64,000 bases of DNA, taken from positions 16,481,202 through 16,545,201 of the forward strand of contig NC_012873.2 of NCBI RefSeq assembly GCF_000003195.3, written 5' to 3'. The number at the start of each line of letters is the position of its first letter. The first letter of the stretch is position 1. Position numbers and translations under genes: made by a program. Below are positions 34,849 to 46,376 of this stretch, piece by piece. The notes under the pieces are model-generated. The model saw only the letters and a list, made by a program, of their open reading frames with translations. It was not told where the DNA came from and did not search any database. This DNA is from Sorghum bicolor (lineage: Eukaryota > Streptophyta > Magnoliopsida > Poales > Poaceae).

Positions 34849-36893
34849 CTAATCTAATGGAGGAAGAGCAGAGCTGAACACCCGATCCTTCGCTTTCAGC
34901 GCCTGCATGGAGAGTGCAGAACCAACGACAGGATTCAATTCATTCAGATCAAGTCGAAAAACATGCATGAGATGAGAACCATCAAAACGAAATGCATGCG
35001 CGGCTTCACATAAAAAAAACTAGTTATGCTTACTTCGTTGTTCCAGTTGGTGCATAGTGTGATGGAGAGCAGCAGCAGCATCTGCACCACCAGGCCGCAC
35101 ATGATGCCCAACCACAGGCCCTGCTCGATCAGCGTACAAACCACCAGCGTTACATTGTAAGCACGACCTCTCGAATTGGAAAATTCAGAGAAGCTAGGCA
35201 GAGCAGAGAAACTGTTGAATGAATTGAAACTGTTGAAAAATTTCAAAGAAGCAAAGGCAGGCAGAGTACGTGCCATTCCTCCTAGACGGCAAACGAAGGC
35301 GAAGACGAACGCCGACGGGACGCCGGCGAGGTAGTACGCGGCGAGGTTGATGTACGCGCCGGCCTTTTGGCGGCCACAGCCCCGGACAACGCCCGAGAGC
35401 ACGCTCTGCATGCCGTCGAAGACGAGGGAGACGGCGATGAGGGGCATCATCCTGGCGGTGTAGCGGACCACCTCCTCCTCGTTGCTGTAGGCGTACCCCC
35501 ACTGGTGGCGCACCAGCACCATGACCACCCCTTCCGACACGCCCGCCGCCAGCGCCAGCACCGCCACCACCCGCGTCGCCAGCCGCGCCGCCCGCGGGTG
35601 CCCCGCGCCGAGCTCGTTCGACACACGCGTGCTTACGGCACCACCGAGTCCCAGCGGAACCATGAATGCGAAGCTGTTGGTGTTCAAGCTACAAGCAAAG
35701 CAACCACGCACGACGACATCACAAGACGAAACCATGATCATCGAGCAATGGCCGATGAGATGAGATCGAAGTGAAGCTCAGATAGATGGGTATATTTACC
35801 AAATGGACAGCACGGCCGTCTCGAGCTTGGGGTTGGGGAGGAGGCCGGAGAACATCACCAGGAACTCGAAGGACCACCACTTCATGCTGCAGTCCACCAG
35901 TTCATGACAGTGACAGGAAGAAGCTAGCTAGCACAAGAATTAATGCATCCCGGAAGTGAAAAGTGAAAACTCACCAGACCATGACGGCGGACGGCACGGC
36001 GAGCTTGAGGAAGTCGGGGACGCCACGGAACGCCTCGGCGGAGAACCCCGTCCAGCTGTACTTGCAGGACGGCGAGAGGCGGACGTAGAGCGCGAGGAAG
36101 GCGAGGTTGGCGAGGTAGGAGATGGCGTTGGCGAGCGCGGCGCCGTTGCTGCCCAGCCCGAGCGCGCGCACCAGCAGCCAGCAGACGGCCGGGTGGCACA
36201 GCGCGGTGGCGCCGGAGCTCAGCATCACGGGCACCACCAGGTTCTGCGTCTGCAGGAACCGGACGTGGCACTGCAGCGCCCCGAACAGGAACAGCGCCGG
36301 GATCAGCCACCGGATGTAGATCCCTGCCGCCGCCGCGATCTCCGGGTCCTGCCCGCACCAGGCGAGGATCTCGCCGGTGTAGGCCCAGACTACCGACACC
36401 GGTATGCTCACCAGAGTGAGCACCACCATGGCTCGCTGCTTGTACACGCTCAGCTGGTAGTACTGCTTCGCTCCGAACGCTTGGCCGCACAGCGTGTCAA
36501 GGCTGCACGCCATGCCAGCCTGCCAAGTGCCGAGCATGGACAGAAACGAGCTAGAGAATCAGAGAAACGAGAGAGACGGCGTGCGGGAGATGTGAAGGGA
36601 TGTTTTCTTCACCGCACCAGCAAGCTGAAGCCCGTGACGCCGGCGAAGGAGGTGGCCAGGGACGCGCTGGCCAGCGCGAGCTCGCCGAGGTGGCCGACGA
36701 ACATGACGGAGACCATCTGGACCAGGTTCTGCAGGAGGAACCCGACGACGAGCGGCCCGGCAAGGTACAGCTGCTGCTTCGTCTCGCGCACCGCCAACGC
36801 CAAGCTCTCCTCCTCCTCCTCCTCCTTGCCTCCTCCTACCCCGTGAAGAAGCTTTTCCGTGGTCGACGGTGCGCTCAGCAGCGGCTCCTCCAT
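34849..36893 (-). CDS. DTX: MATE efflux transporter (DETOXIFICATION family)
   Basis: Six coding exons: 36893-36618, 36519-35975, 35886-35800, 35688-35274, 35120-35034 and 34902-34849. They give 487 residues, the normal size. The protein has an acidic N-terminus ([10 protein letters not shown]...KEEEEEE), then 12 expected membrane segments. Family motifs are [24 protein letters not shown], the exon1/2 junction motif [58 protein letters not shown] ([17 protein letters not shown]), [20 protein letters not shown] and a C-terminal KAKDRVFSS tail. MATE carriers export organic cations, flavonoids or other metabolites by H+ antiport at vacuole or plasma membrane; the substrate is not predictable. All introns are GT-AG except intron 4, whose only frame-preserving donor is GC (after 35274). 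Confidence 0.9.
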
Positions 36894-37048
36894 GCTTGCC
36901 TTCTCTTGCTTTGCTTCACAGTGACAGTGAGTGACAAGCCGAGAAGGCAGCAATGGAGATCCAGCCGGACAGACGGCACTGATCACTGTTGGCCTTGTTA
37001 TATACTGTACGGATCGACCATATTATTAGTAGTAGTTTGGAGTACTAG

Positions 37049-37256
37049 GAGCTTGTTTAGTTCGCGAAAATTTTTAGGTTTAACTACTGTAGTATTTTCG
37101 TTTGTATTTAGTAATTATTATTCAACCATAAACTAACTAAGTTCAAAAAATTTGTCTTACAAATTATAAGTAAACTATGTAATTAAATATTTTTTTATTT
37201 ATATTTAATATTTCATACATTAAAAACTTTTGAATTTTTTTAAACTAAAGAAACCC
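37049..37256. mobile_element. MITE (GCTTGTTTAGTTCG ends) upstream of the MATE gene
   Basis: The left end GGAGCTTGTTTAGTTCGCGAAAA, the body ('actactgtagtattttcgtttg', 'ttacaaattataagtaaac') and an eroded right end (ttaaactaaagaaaccc) match the family at 24055 and 34050. It lies about 150 bp upstream of the MATE start codon, within its promoter. Confidence 0.7.
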
Positions 37257-37384
37257 TGTATGTAGCCGTAGGTGCAGCAATATGCAGTAAATAAAAAAGC
37301 TGCTCCATTTTGGCCGCCTAACGCCGAAAGGAAAACTGCTTGCGTTAATAAAAGAACCTACTCCTCCCTTCACTCCAAATTATA

Positions 37385-37530
37385 CTCCCTCTCCGTTCCC
37401 AATTATAAGATTTTTTTTTATTTCATAATTTTTGTTACACACTTAGATATACTATATGCATATCTAAATACATAACAGAAATAAATATATCTAGAAAAAA
37501 TCAAAACATCTTATAATTTAAAATAGAGCA
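37385..37530. mobile_element. Degenerate Stowaway-like fragment
   Basis: The left part 'ctccctctccgttcccaattataagat' resembles Stowaway termini, and 'atcttataatttaaaat' near 37510 is its partial inverted match. The outer right terminus is lost. Confidence 0.4.
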
Positions 37531-37747
37531 TGTACAAAACAAAATTTCTTCGCTGTGTTATGATGATTCTTTGGCCCGTTTGCAGAGGTAGCCACTTCTT
37601 CAGCTCCGGTTCTTGATCCTAAAACAACTTTTGTCCTCATAAAAAACAACTCTAGATCTAAAAATATTTCGTATAACTCCACAAAAGTTTTTGCTGGAAC
37701 CAGAGCTAGAGCCATGCTAAAAAGGCCCGAAACACTAAACCTTGTTA

Positions 37748-37966
37748 GAGCAAGTATTATAATAGGTAGTAAGTCGACTAAATACTGAGGTGCAGAAGAG
37801 AGAAGAGAAGAGAGAAAAAGTAGGATGTAAACTCACAAGAACCAAAAAAGTTTGTAAAAGAGACAAGTAGATCATATATTAATAGTGATGAACTAACCAT
37901 TATATAAATAAGCTACAAAAAAAGCTATAAAGAAATTTTATAGCTAGAAGCCGACTAGCTTTGCTC
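37748..37966. mobile_element. Tourist-like MITE (219 bp)
   Basis: Inverted ends GAGCAA and TTGCTC, flanked by TTA on both sides (37745-37747, 37967-37969). The interior is AT-rich. The short inverted repeat keeps confidence moderate; similar sequence appears around 41330-41600. Confidence 0.6.
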
Positions 37967-38109
37967 TTATGTACTCACGTTAGTGAGGTTGATTTCCAAG
38001 ACATACATGCAAGACAATTAAATATAGCGGACAAAATACTTGATTAGAGGCCAGCAATTCGCCCTGCCACGGCGCAATAACGGGATTCGATACTCAACGG
38101 GACATGAAG

Positions 38110-39060
38110 ACTCCTTTTTTATTTTATTGAAATTTCATTTTATACAATAAATTTCGTTCTATTTACATTACAGAATACAGCGAAATTCAAATAGAATTAA
38201 ACTAAAGGATAAATAGAGTAAAATCTACTAAAGTAACACAAAAAATGGAATTTCATCAACATCTGGATTTTTTGTATATATATTATTTATTTTTATGCTT
38301 TGTATCTAGCAAAATTGTAAGGTAAAACGACATCCTTTTCCTTGTGTTTGGACAAGAAGAGATATGAAATATTTGACTAAGACTGGATTTCATTCCACTT
38401 TCCTATTTCTCAACAACAACTTCTCCCATCAGCTATTTCACGTTTTCAAAGTAATTAATTGCCCTCATACCCCTTTTATATTTAGATTGTATGGCGTAAT
38501 GTACCTTATGCAAATAGAATTCTAGGGTTCCTTTGTTTTCTTATGGAATAAGAAGAATTCTTCCATTCTCTTTTTATTTTTGTTTTCCCCAAAGAAAAAC
38601 TTTTCGAGGAAGCGGAATTCCTAGTAAAAAAATACTGGATCCTTTCACTTAGATGAAAAGGAATTTTTCTATAGAAAATAGAAATACTTCATGATGATGA
38701 ATCATCAGGTTAAGATCGATCTAAACCAATCCATTTTGTATATACAATACATACGACATGCCAACGGTTAAACAACTTATTAGAAATGCAAGACAGCCAA
38801 TACGAAATGCTAGAAAATCGGCCGCACTTAAGGGATGTCCTCAGCGTCGAGGATCATGTGCTAGGGTGTATGTGCGACTCATTCAGATCATGAGTTCAAA
38901 CAAATAATAAAATTTTTGAAGTATCCCTAATCGAGTGCGGCTATGATCTTTTACACATTTGGATAAAGCAACAAATTCTTCCAGACTTTTGGTAGAGTCT
39001 AGAAGACCACGACTGATCCTCAAAGGTGAATGGAAAAAATAGCATGTCGTAATAAAATCA
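38110..39060 (+). other. Nuclear plastid DNA insertion (NUPT), rpl20-rps12-clpP region
   Basis: The stretch contains a complete plastid rps12 exon 1 followed by the start of its group II (trans-spliced) intron. Typical plastid intergenic DNA lies on both sides: AT-rich sequence before it as in rpl20-rps12, and 'ggtgaatggaaaaaatagcatgtcg' after it as in rps12-clpP. The borders are approximate and set by where plastid-like composition fades. It is not expected to be expressed from the nucleus. Confidence 0.75.
38758..38871 (+). pseudogene. rps12: Plastid rps12 exon 1 copy
   Basis: 114 bp encoding 38 residues beginning [17 protein letters not shown] and ending CARVY. It is followed directly by GTGCGAC, the 5' end of the group II intron. 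It is the N-terminal exon of plastid ribosomal protein S12, which in plastids is joined to exons 2-3 by trans-splicing. The frame is open. Residue 33 is Ser where I expect Thr, probably a change after transfer. With no plastid exons 2-3 nearby it is non-functional here. Confidence 0.85.
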
Positions 39061-39208
39061 ATTTTTTTTTATAAAAAAAATTCTGATTTTCTGGATGGTA
39101 AGTTGGTAACTACATGGTGTGGGCCCTACATCTGAAGTCACTAGGACACAATTTGTTTGGTTCATGTATGAGCCGTGAAAACCTTGATATAAGCTGAGCT
39201 ATGAACTA

Positions 39209-39465
39209 CTCCCTCCATACTCACAAATAAAGTCGTTTTGGACAAGGTTTGAGTCAAACATTGGGAATATAAATCATAAATAACTTTTAGTTTGTTAAGT
39301 TTGAAAATGTGAAAACTATATGATAAATTTGTCTTAAAAAAATATTTTCGTAAAAATATACATATACCATTTTTTGATAAATATTTTATAGAAACAAGAA
39401 GTCAAAGTTAGGCTTTTGAGACCGTGTCATTGTCCTAAACGACTTTTTTATAGGTATGGAGGGAG
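39209..39465. mobile_element. Stowaway-like MITE (257 bp)
   Basis: Inverted ends CTCCCTCCATAC...AAGTCGTTT and AAACGACTT...GTATGGAGGGAG, flanked by TA duplications (39207-39208, 39466-39467). Confidence 0.88.
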
Positions 39466-41767
39466 TATGTGTGTAAAATTGTTTACAAATTATTTGGTTC
39501 AAACATACCATCTTCCTCTAGCTATTTATCTTAAAACAACAATGAAGCATATATGTCTCTGTTTCTATCTATTTGGAACGACATAAACCAAAAACCAAAG
39601 GCCCTCCAAGGTGCTACGAAAACAAAAATCAATGATTTCTTAAAAAACAACAACTTTAGGTTTCACTTGTTTGATTAACATTTTGATTTTTTGGCAGTAG
39701 AAGCGTTTTCTAGGAGAACCAAACAAAGCCTAATTCATCGACCATAGGAAAACCTATTTCAATGTGACGATACCTAATATTAAAGAGCAAAAATTTCTTC
39801 TTATCATCGCTTTTAAAAAGTCACTTTGTTTCCATTGTCCACATGACAATAAACATAATCCAAATCTGTTACGACAATCTTGCACTTACGCTCTTCCATG
39901 TCCCATATGTGGCACGAACTCATGATCTTTGCTCATGTGAGTTAGAACAACTCACATCCAACAATAGTATGAAATTTGATTTCAAGACATATTGAGTTCT
40001 ATCATAACGTGCAGACATATTTGCAAGGAAAGTAAAAGTCCAAACGGCATGACTGCAATATGGACAAAGAACAAATTAATAACTTTTGCAAGGATCTAAA
40101 TATGAAGGATTTAAAATTTTAGACAACCTCGAATGTTGAAATGATCTATATCAAAGTTGTAGTCCGCAATACAATCTACACCTTAATAGTTGAAAAGTTT
40201 TTTATTCGAAGTTGTTTAGAGTCCCAAATGTGTATTTTTAAGTTTTTATATTTTTAAATTCATTAAAATTTAAAATTATCAAACTACCTTGAATGTTCAC
40301 ATCGTTAATACCAAAGTTATAGTGGCCGGTCAAATCTACAAATTTGTTGTTGATATAAGTTTTGATTTGAAGTTGTTTAGAGTCTCAAATATATTTTTTT
40401 TTCAAATTAACACATATTTGAGATTCAAATTGTTTTCAAACAATTTCTGATAGAGACACATGTTGTACCAAAGTTGCAGTGCTTGAAAACATTTAAAGGT
40501 TTTTATTAGTTGAACCTTTTTCCATTTAAATTCATCTGGTAGGAAAAATATTCAAAACAAGTTTATGAAATTTTAATATATATAAAGAAAGGGTAGCATC
40601 ATGTGTAAACTCACAAATGAGTCTGTAATTATTGGTAGGGAGGTGTTGTATGAGTGTGAAGGTATAGGTTGAAGTCTTGAGAATTACTTATTTTTTATAT
40701 GCAACCATGGCACTTAGCGGCAAAAAATTCACATGCAGTCTGACTAAATGTGGATAATTATTTTGACTTATTTGTAAAAAAATTTTAAGAGAGTATATAA
40801 TAACACAACATATCAACTAGTATATGATATACTCTCTCATCGTGTGATATAGTATATTTTAAGAAACAAAATAACTTAAGAAAATACTTAAATGATTATG
40901 TATTTATGGATTAAAACTGATTAAGAAATTAATTTTTAAATTATTGTTTTATTTTTACAATTTTTTCTAAACATTTAAATAGACACTACACAAAATATAT
41001 TATATTTTAGTATAAATGTTAAAAGTCAAAATATGCTGTATTTCAGAAGTACCGAGTATGCTGCTTTGATGTTTGATGGTAACATGGATATGCATGCTGT
41101 GACTGTGAAACCCCAAATTATACCTTATCTTTTGTGTCCATTTCTCCACTGATCGGATCTTGTCGGTGTCACTAGGATTTGTCATTTTGCGCGTTAACAC
41201 ATCTGACTTTGAGATGGGGGGACTCTTTCGGTAATGGAGCGGGAAATCCAAACGAATTTTTTTACTGTAGCCAATCGCAGGGTAGCACATCATGGTACTC
41301 TGTGATTGAACCTAGGCCAGTTTTAATGGAGTTTTATTAGACAGATACAATAATGAGCTTATAGCCAAGCTAATGCTAATATAGAGGAGAGAAGAGATGA
41401 GAGAGATGATAGCTTGGCTCTTATGTAAGCATCAAACTAGGCACAGGGTAGTGGTGGGTCCAAATAGCAAGTGTTGTGAGAAGAAATAGAAAAGAGAAGA
41501 TATTTTAGAGACAAGTAAAATACAACTTATTATAATAATTTGGCTCTAATTACTTGGCTTGTAGTCAAGCACTTGCTCTATTATTGATCTTGCTCTTAGA
41601 GTTTCATACCATTAAATATACTGATATGACACTATATTAATAAAGAGAGATGATAAGAGTTTTATGGGAATGAGGGGAGTTTCATCCCATAAAACTCTTC
41701 TGCATTGTTTCCAAAATATTAATATGTTGGAAACTGAGTCATAAAACTTCCAATAATGATGACCTAA
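39466..41767. repeat. AT-rich intergenic DNA with diverged repeats
   Basis: No gene recognised. Two diverged direct copies of a ~150-bp unit lie at about 40110-40240 and 40275-40400 (shared: 'accttgaatgtt', 'accaaagttgtag', 'gaagttgtttagagtc(c/t)caaat'). This degenerate tandem pattern is often seen inside large CACTA-type transposons, but no terminus was found for it. 41330-41600 looks like an AT-rich MITE related to 37748-37966, with unclear borders. Confidence 0.45.
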
Positions 41768-42030
41768 GAGCATTTCCAAGAGTATCACTATATCCTTTCT
41801 TATTAATTAGAATAAAGATTTTAGTAAAAAAAATATCCTTTAACAAGTTTTTAATTAATCTTCAAATATTACCGTTTGAATTTTTCGTTAGCAGAGATAC
41901 ATAGCCGAGAGTGCATACAAGATATAGAAAAGCGGTTACAAAATAAAGATATAGAAAAGTATTTTTATTCAAACAACTCTTCAAATGATGATTTAGAGTG
42001 TGCGTTTAAGAAAAACTATTGGAGATGCTC
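41768..42030. mobile_element. Tourist-like MITE (263 bp)
   Basis: Inverted ends GAGCATTTCCAA and TTGGAGATGCTC, flanked by perfect TAA duplications (41765-41767, 42031-42033), typical of PIF/Harbinger MITEs. Confidence 0.8.
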
Positions 42031-42359
42031 TAAGCAATATCAGTGGTGTGTCCATTTGAGAAGTGAAGTGTTCACTTTTGTCTAACTCTCTTTTATTAGA
42101 GCAACTCCACCACATCCCATTTCCCCCTTTCCCTTAAAAGTTGGTACATTGAGAAAATAGAATTCTAGATTATAGAGGAGGTGTATTCCAGAGAAAACAT
42201 CATCCCTTTATACATGGTCCAACATGTTGGTGCCAAATAGACATCTCTTTCTCCTTGGTCCTTTCTCTCTTTCCTCCTCTCTTTCGTCTCATCCCATCTC
42301 GAGTCTCGATGGACGACTCGATGTTGACCCGATGAACGAATGGCACAGATATAGGGTAG

Positions 42360-42512
42360 CACTACTACAGAAATATTTAACCGTGGCGGACAAAACAAGT
42401 TAACCGTGGCGGGCACGACAACCGCCACGGATCAAAGGCCACGGTTAGTTGTTGCCTTAACCGAGGCGGTTTCCCAACCGCCACGGTTAATAAGTTAACC
42501 GAGACGGCCGCT
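42360..42512. mobile_element. CACTA-type DNA transposon terminus
   Basis: It begins CACTACTACAGAAA, the standard terminal inverted repeat of grass CACTA elements, preceded by TAG as a possible 3-bp target duplication. Dense subterminal repeats AACCGTGGCGG / CCGCCACGGTT in both orientations follow (at least seven copies to 42512). The element is interrupted at 42513 by the copia-like LTR; its other end is not in the window. Confidence 0.75.
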
Positions 42513-44859
42513 TGAAAGGTCCTTGTTTGGTTTTGGTAATTGAGTGACAACTTAGGTGGACTAATAGTGTTTATGTGAGATACACAGGAGATTAGTCCAC
42601 AGGTGATGATGTGATGATGAAGGAGCTCATTGCATATGAGACATGACATAGAGTCATGTGACCAAGGTGGAGAAGATCAAGATGAGGCTTGGCTTGATGG
42701 ACCGGTTGCAAGAGTGAAGGGCAAGTCGGAGGCTTTGAAGCGAGGGACCGCGTGTGACGGTGAAGCTTGAGCAAGACTTGGCGCCGATGGACCGAGGCAA
42801 CGGTGAAGAGCAAGTGAGGTCAAGATCGATGAACCAATACGGTCACGTGATGATATGAAGTGGATCATATCATTTGGTGATTGGTTGGTGCATGTGTTGC
42901 ATCAACATTGGAGGAGATGGAATGGAATGCGCAAGGCAAAGATATCACCTAGGGCATTTCCATTTCACCGGTCATAGGTGTGTAGAGAAGTTTATGACCG
43001 GATTTAGGATAGATGGCCGTACTATCAAGAGGGGCAAACTTGTTTGCATATCAGTCATCTAGTGCCACTTGAGCGATCTAACTTTGCATACGTGTTAGGA
43101 TCGAGTGGCGTGGCAAGTTTGAGAGGCTAACTCCGTTGGGAAAAATGTTTGTGAAAAGCTAACACACTTGCACATGGTGGTGTACACTTGGTGGTGTTGG
43201 CACATTTGCAAAGGAGGTGGAGTTCCTAGGGTTGAGAGCTCGGCGGGATTCGGCGCTTTTGAGAAAATTAAGTGCATATTTTCTATTGCGCCGGTGGGAA
43301 GTTTGGAGAAGTCGCGGGAGTGACGCTGGTGCTGGCAGCACCGGACGCTTGTCCAGAGCGTCCGGTGTGGTGTCTGTGGCGCAGGTGTGCACCGGACGCA
43401 CCGGAGTGAGTCCGGTGCTCAGCGTCCGGTGTGAAGGCGTTTTGCAACCCTCTCTGCGCACGAGTCCGCTGAGCACCGGACCGTCCGGTGCATAGCGTCC
43501 GGTGAGGTCGCGAGTTTGACACCCTCTCTGCGCTCGAGTCCGGTGAGCACCGGACCGTCCGGTGTGGACTAGTTGAGCGTCTGGTGGTGCTGTGCAGGCG
43601 CGCGAGCGCGTGGTAGCCGTTGGCGGCAACGGTCGACTTCAAACGGCTAGTGACACGTGGCGGTCAGCTGAGCACCGGACGCTGGGTGTTGAGCGTCCGG
43701 TGGCTCCCTGTGAGCGTCCGGTGCCCACGTGTTTTGCCCAGTGAAGGGGCAACGGCTAGTTTAGCCCTTGGGGCTTATAAATAGAAGTGGTGGCCGGCCT
43801 TGGCTGGTGCTGAGCACCCTTGGGACTTAGTGTCCATGCTTGGGGAGTGCTAGTGAAGCCTCTAACTCACATATGCTTGATAGTGTTCATCCGATTGTGT
43901 GAGTGAGCGATTCTAGTGCGTTGCATTGAGAGATTTCATCGAGTGGCACTAGGTGTTCGTGTTGCAAGCCGGTGGTGCTTGTTACTCTTGGAGGTTGCCA
44001 CCTCCTAGACGGCTTGGTGGCTTGTGACTCCGTTGAAGCATGCAAGGAGATTGTGCGGTGCTCCGGAGAAGAGATTGTGAGGGGTACGGTGCTCACCCCG
44101 CGGGGATCGCGAAGAGCAACTCTATTGGATCGTGCGTGTCATTGAGCTACCTCACTTGTGGGTAGGTTCTTGCGGTGTCCTAGTGGGGACGAGGTTCGTG
44201 TAACACCTCTTAGCCGCCGAACCACCAAGTGTTGGTCGACACAACGGGGACGTAGCTTGGTGGCAACCAAGTGAACCTCGGGAGAAAATCATCGTGTCAA
44301 CATTGTTCTTCCCGTTGGTTTGCAAGTCCCTAACACAAGCTTGTTTTTACATTTCTACATTTGTGCTTGTGTAGTTGCTCTTGTAATTAGTTAGCTTGTG
44401 TAGCTTGCTAGTTGCCTTCTTGCTTGTGTAGCTAGAAGTAGTTTCCTTGCGTGACTAATTTGGTTTGTGTAACCTTGTTAGTCACCTTGCTTAGTTTGTG
44501 TAGCTAAGTAAGTTGCGCTCTCTAATTTGGTATTAGTTGCCTTGTTATTGAGCTTGCTAGTGAGCTTAGGCTTTGTGCGCTTTGCCTCACTAGTTTGTGT
44601 AGGAGCTCCCCGGTTTGCAAAGTACTAGTTGCATAGGTTTGTGTGACCTTGCTCCTAGAATTGGTTAGGTGAGCTCTTGCTAAGGTAGCACCTTGCTTGC
44701 TTGTTGAGGATCTTTTGAAGGTGCTAGAGAACTTAGATAGAGGGGTGTAGTTTTGGCTAGACCGATAGTTTTAATTCCGCATTTGTTTTCGGTTAGCCGG
44801 CGTAATAACTTTTAGAAAGGACTATTCACCCCCCTCTAGTCCGCCATCTCGACCCTTCA
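42513..44859 (+). repeat. Complete copia-like LTR (2347 bp)
   Basis: It begins TGAAAGGTCC and ends GACCCTTCA. A TATAAATA box lies at 43776-43783. The GC-rich block 43330-43730 holds many CACCGGACGC / GCGTCCGGTG motifs in both orientations. Over the 307 bp visible of the 3' LTR (63694-64000) I see no difference. It inserted into the CACTA subterminal region. The flanks CCGCT (left) and AGCGG (right) are not a direct target duplication. Confidence 0.85.
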
Positions 44860-46325
44860 AGCGGCCGGTGGCGGGCAGTTTGGCGACCCTCTCTGCGCAT
44901 GAGTCCGGTGAGCACCGGACGCTCAGGGTGCGTCCGGTGGCTTGCGTCCGGTGACCGCGCGACTTTGCGGAGCTCTCTGCGCACGAGTCCGGTGAGCACC
45001 GGACGCGTCCGGTGTGACGCAGTAGAGCGTCCGGTGGTGCCGTGTAGGCGCGCGTGCGCAGTAGCCGTTGGCGGCAACGGTCGACTTCAAACGGCTAGTG
45101 ACACGTGGTGGTTAGCTGAGCACCGGACGCTGGGTGTTGAGCGTTCGGTGGCTCCCTGTGAGCGTCCAGTGCCCACGTGTTTTGCCCAGTGAAGGGGCAA
45201 CGGCTAGTTTAGCCCTTGGGGCTATAAATAGAAGTGGTGACCGGCCTTGGCTGGTGCTGAGCACCCTTGGGACTTAGTGTCCATGGTTGGGGAATGCTAG
45301 GAAAGCCTCTAACTCACTTGTGCTTGCAAGAGTGCGAATCAATAGCGAGTGAGTGATTCTAGTGCGTTGCATTGAGAGATTGCATCGAGTGGCACTAGGT
45401 GTTCGTGTTGCAAGTCGGTGGTGCTTGTTACTCTTGGAGGTTGCCACCTCCTAGATGGCTTGGTGGCTTGTGACTCCGTCGAAGCACGCAAGGAGATTGT
45501 GCGGTGCTCCGGAGAAGAGATTGTGAGGGGTACGGTGCTCACCCCGCGGGGATCGCGAAGAGCAACTCTAGTTGAGCGAGACGTGAAGAGCGACAAGTGG
45601 TCCGGCCGGGTCAAGTGCTAGAGCTTGTGGTAAGCACTCCACGTGGGAGAATGTGACTTGTGGGTCACCACTAGCAAGAGGACCGGCGGCAACCTTGGAG
45701 CTTGTCTCAACGGGGACGTAGCTTGGTGGCAACCAAGTGAACCTCGGGAGAAAATCATCGTGTCAACTTTGTTCTTCCCGTTGGTTTGCAATTCCCTAAC
45801 ACAAGCTTGTTCTTACACTCATATACTTGTGCTTGTGTAGTTGCTCTTGTAATTAGTTAGCTTGTGTAGCTTGCTAGTTACCTTCTTGCTTGTGTAGCTA
45901 GAAGTAGTTCCCTTGCGTGACTAATTTGGTTTGTGTAACCTTGTTAGTCGCATTGCTTAGTTTGTGTAGCTAAGTAATTTGCGCTCTCTAATTTGGCATT
46001 AGTTGCCTTGTTATTGAGCTTGCTAGTGAGCTTAGGCTTTGTGCGCTTTGCCTCACTAGTTTGAATAGGAGCTCCCCCAGTTTGCAAAGTACTAGTTGCA
46101 TAGGTTTGTGTGACCTTGCTCCTAGAATTGGTTAGGTGAGCTCTTGCTAAGGTAGCACCTTGTTTGCTTGTTTAGGATCTTTTCAAGGTGCTAGAGAACT
46201 TAGATAGAGGGGTGTAGTCTTGGCTAGATCGATAGTTTTAATTCCGCATTTGTTTCGGTTAGCCGGCGTGATAAGTTTTAGAAAGGACTATTCACCCCCC
46301 TCTAGTCCGCCATCTCGACCCTTCA
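44860..46325 (+). repeat. Truncated copia-like LTR next to the primer site
   Basis: This is a 1466-bp 3' portion of the same LTR, starting within the CACCGGACGC block and ending CGACCCTTCA. It keeps the promoter (TATAAATA at 45223-45230) and leads directly into the primer-binding site. Compared with 42513-44859 it has several substitutions and a different segment near 45545-45720, where part of the 'cttagccgccgaaccacc' stretch is replaced. Confidence 0.8.
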
Positions 46326-46327
46326 AG

Positions 46328-46339
46328 TGGTATCAGAGC
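46328..46339 (+). promoter_or_regulatory. Primer-binding site (initiator tRNA-Met)
   Basis: TGGTATCAGAGC two bases after the LTR end, complementary to the 3' end of initiator tRNA-Met, as in most Ty1/copia elements. Confidence 0.85.
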
Positions 46340-46376
46340 TAGGTCTCTCATTTGTGGTCTTCACCGACCCGAGAGG

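Noticed and set aside
38758..38871. Functional nuclear rps12 gene
   Set aside because: Only exon 1 is present, followed by a plastid group II intron start, with no transit peptide or later exons.
42507..44864. Simple solo-LTR insertion with target duplication at 42513-44859
   Set aside because: Flanking 5-mers CCGCT and AGCGG are reverse complements, not a direct repeat, and LTR sequence continues to the right.
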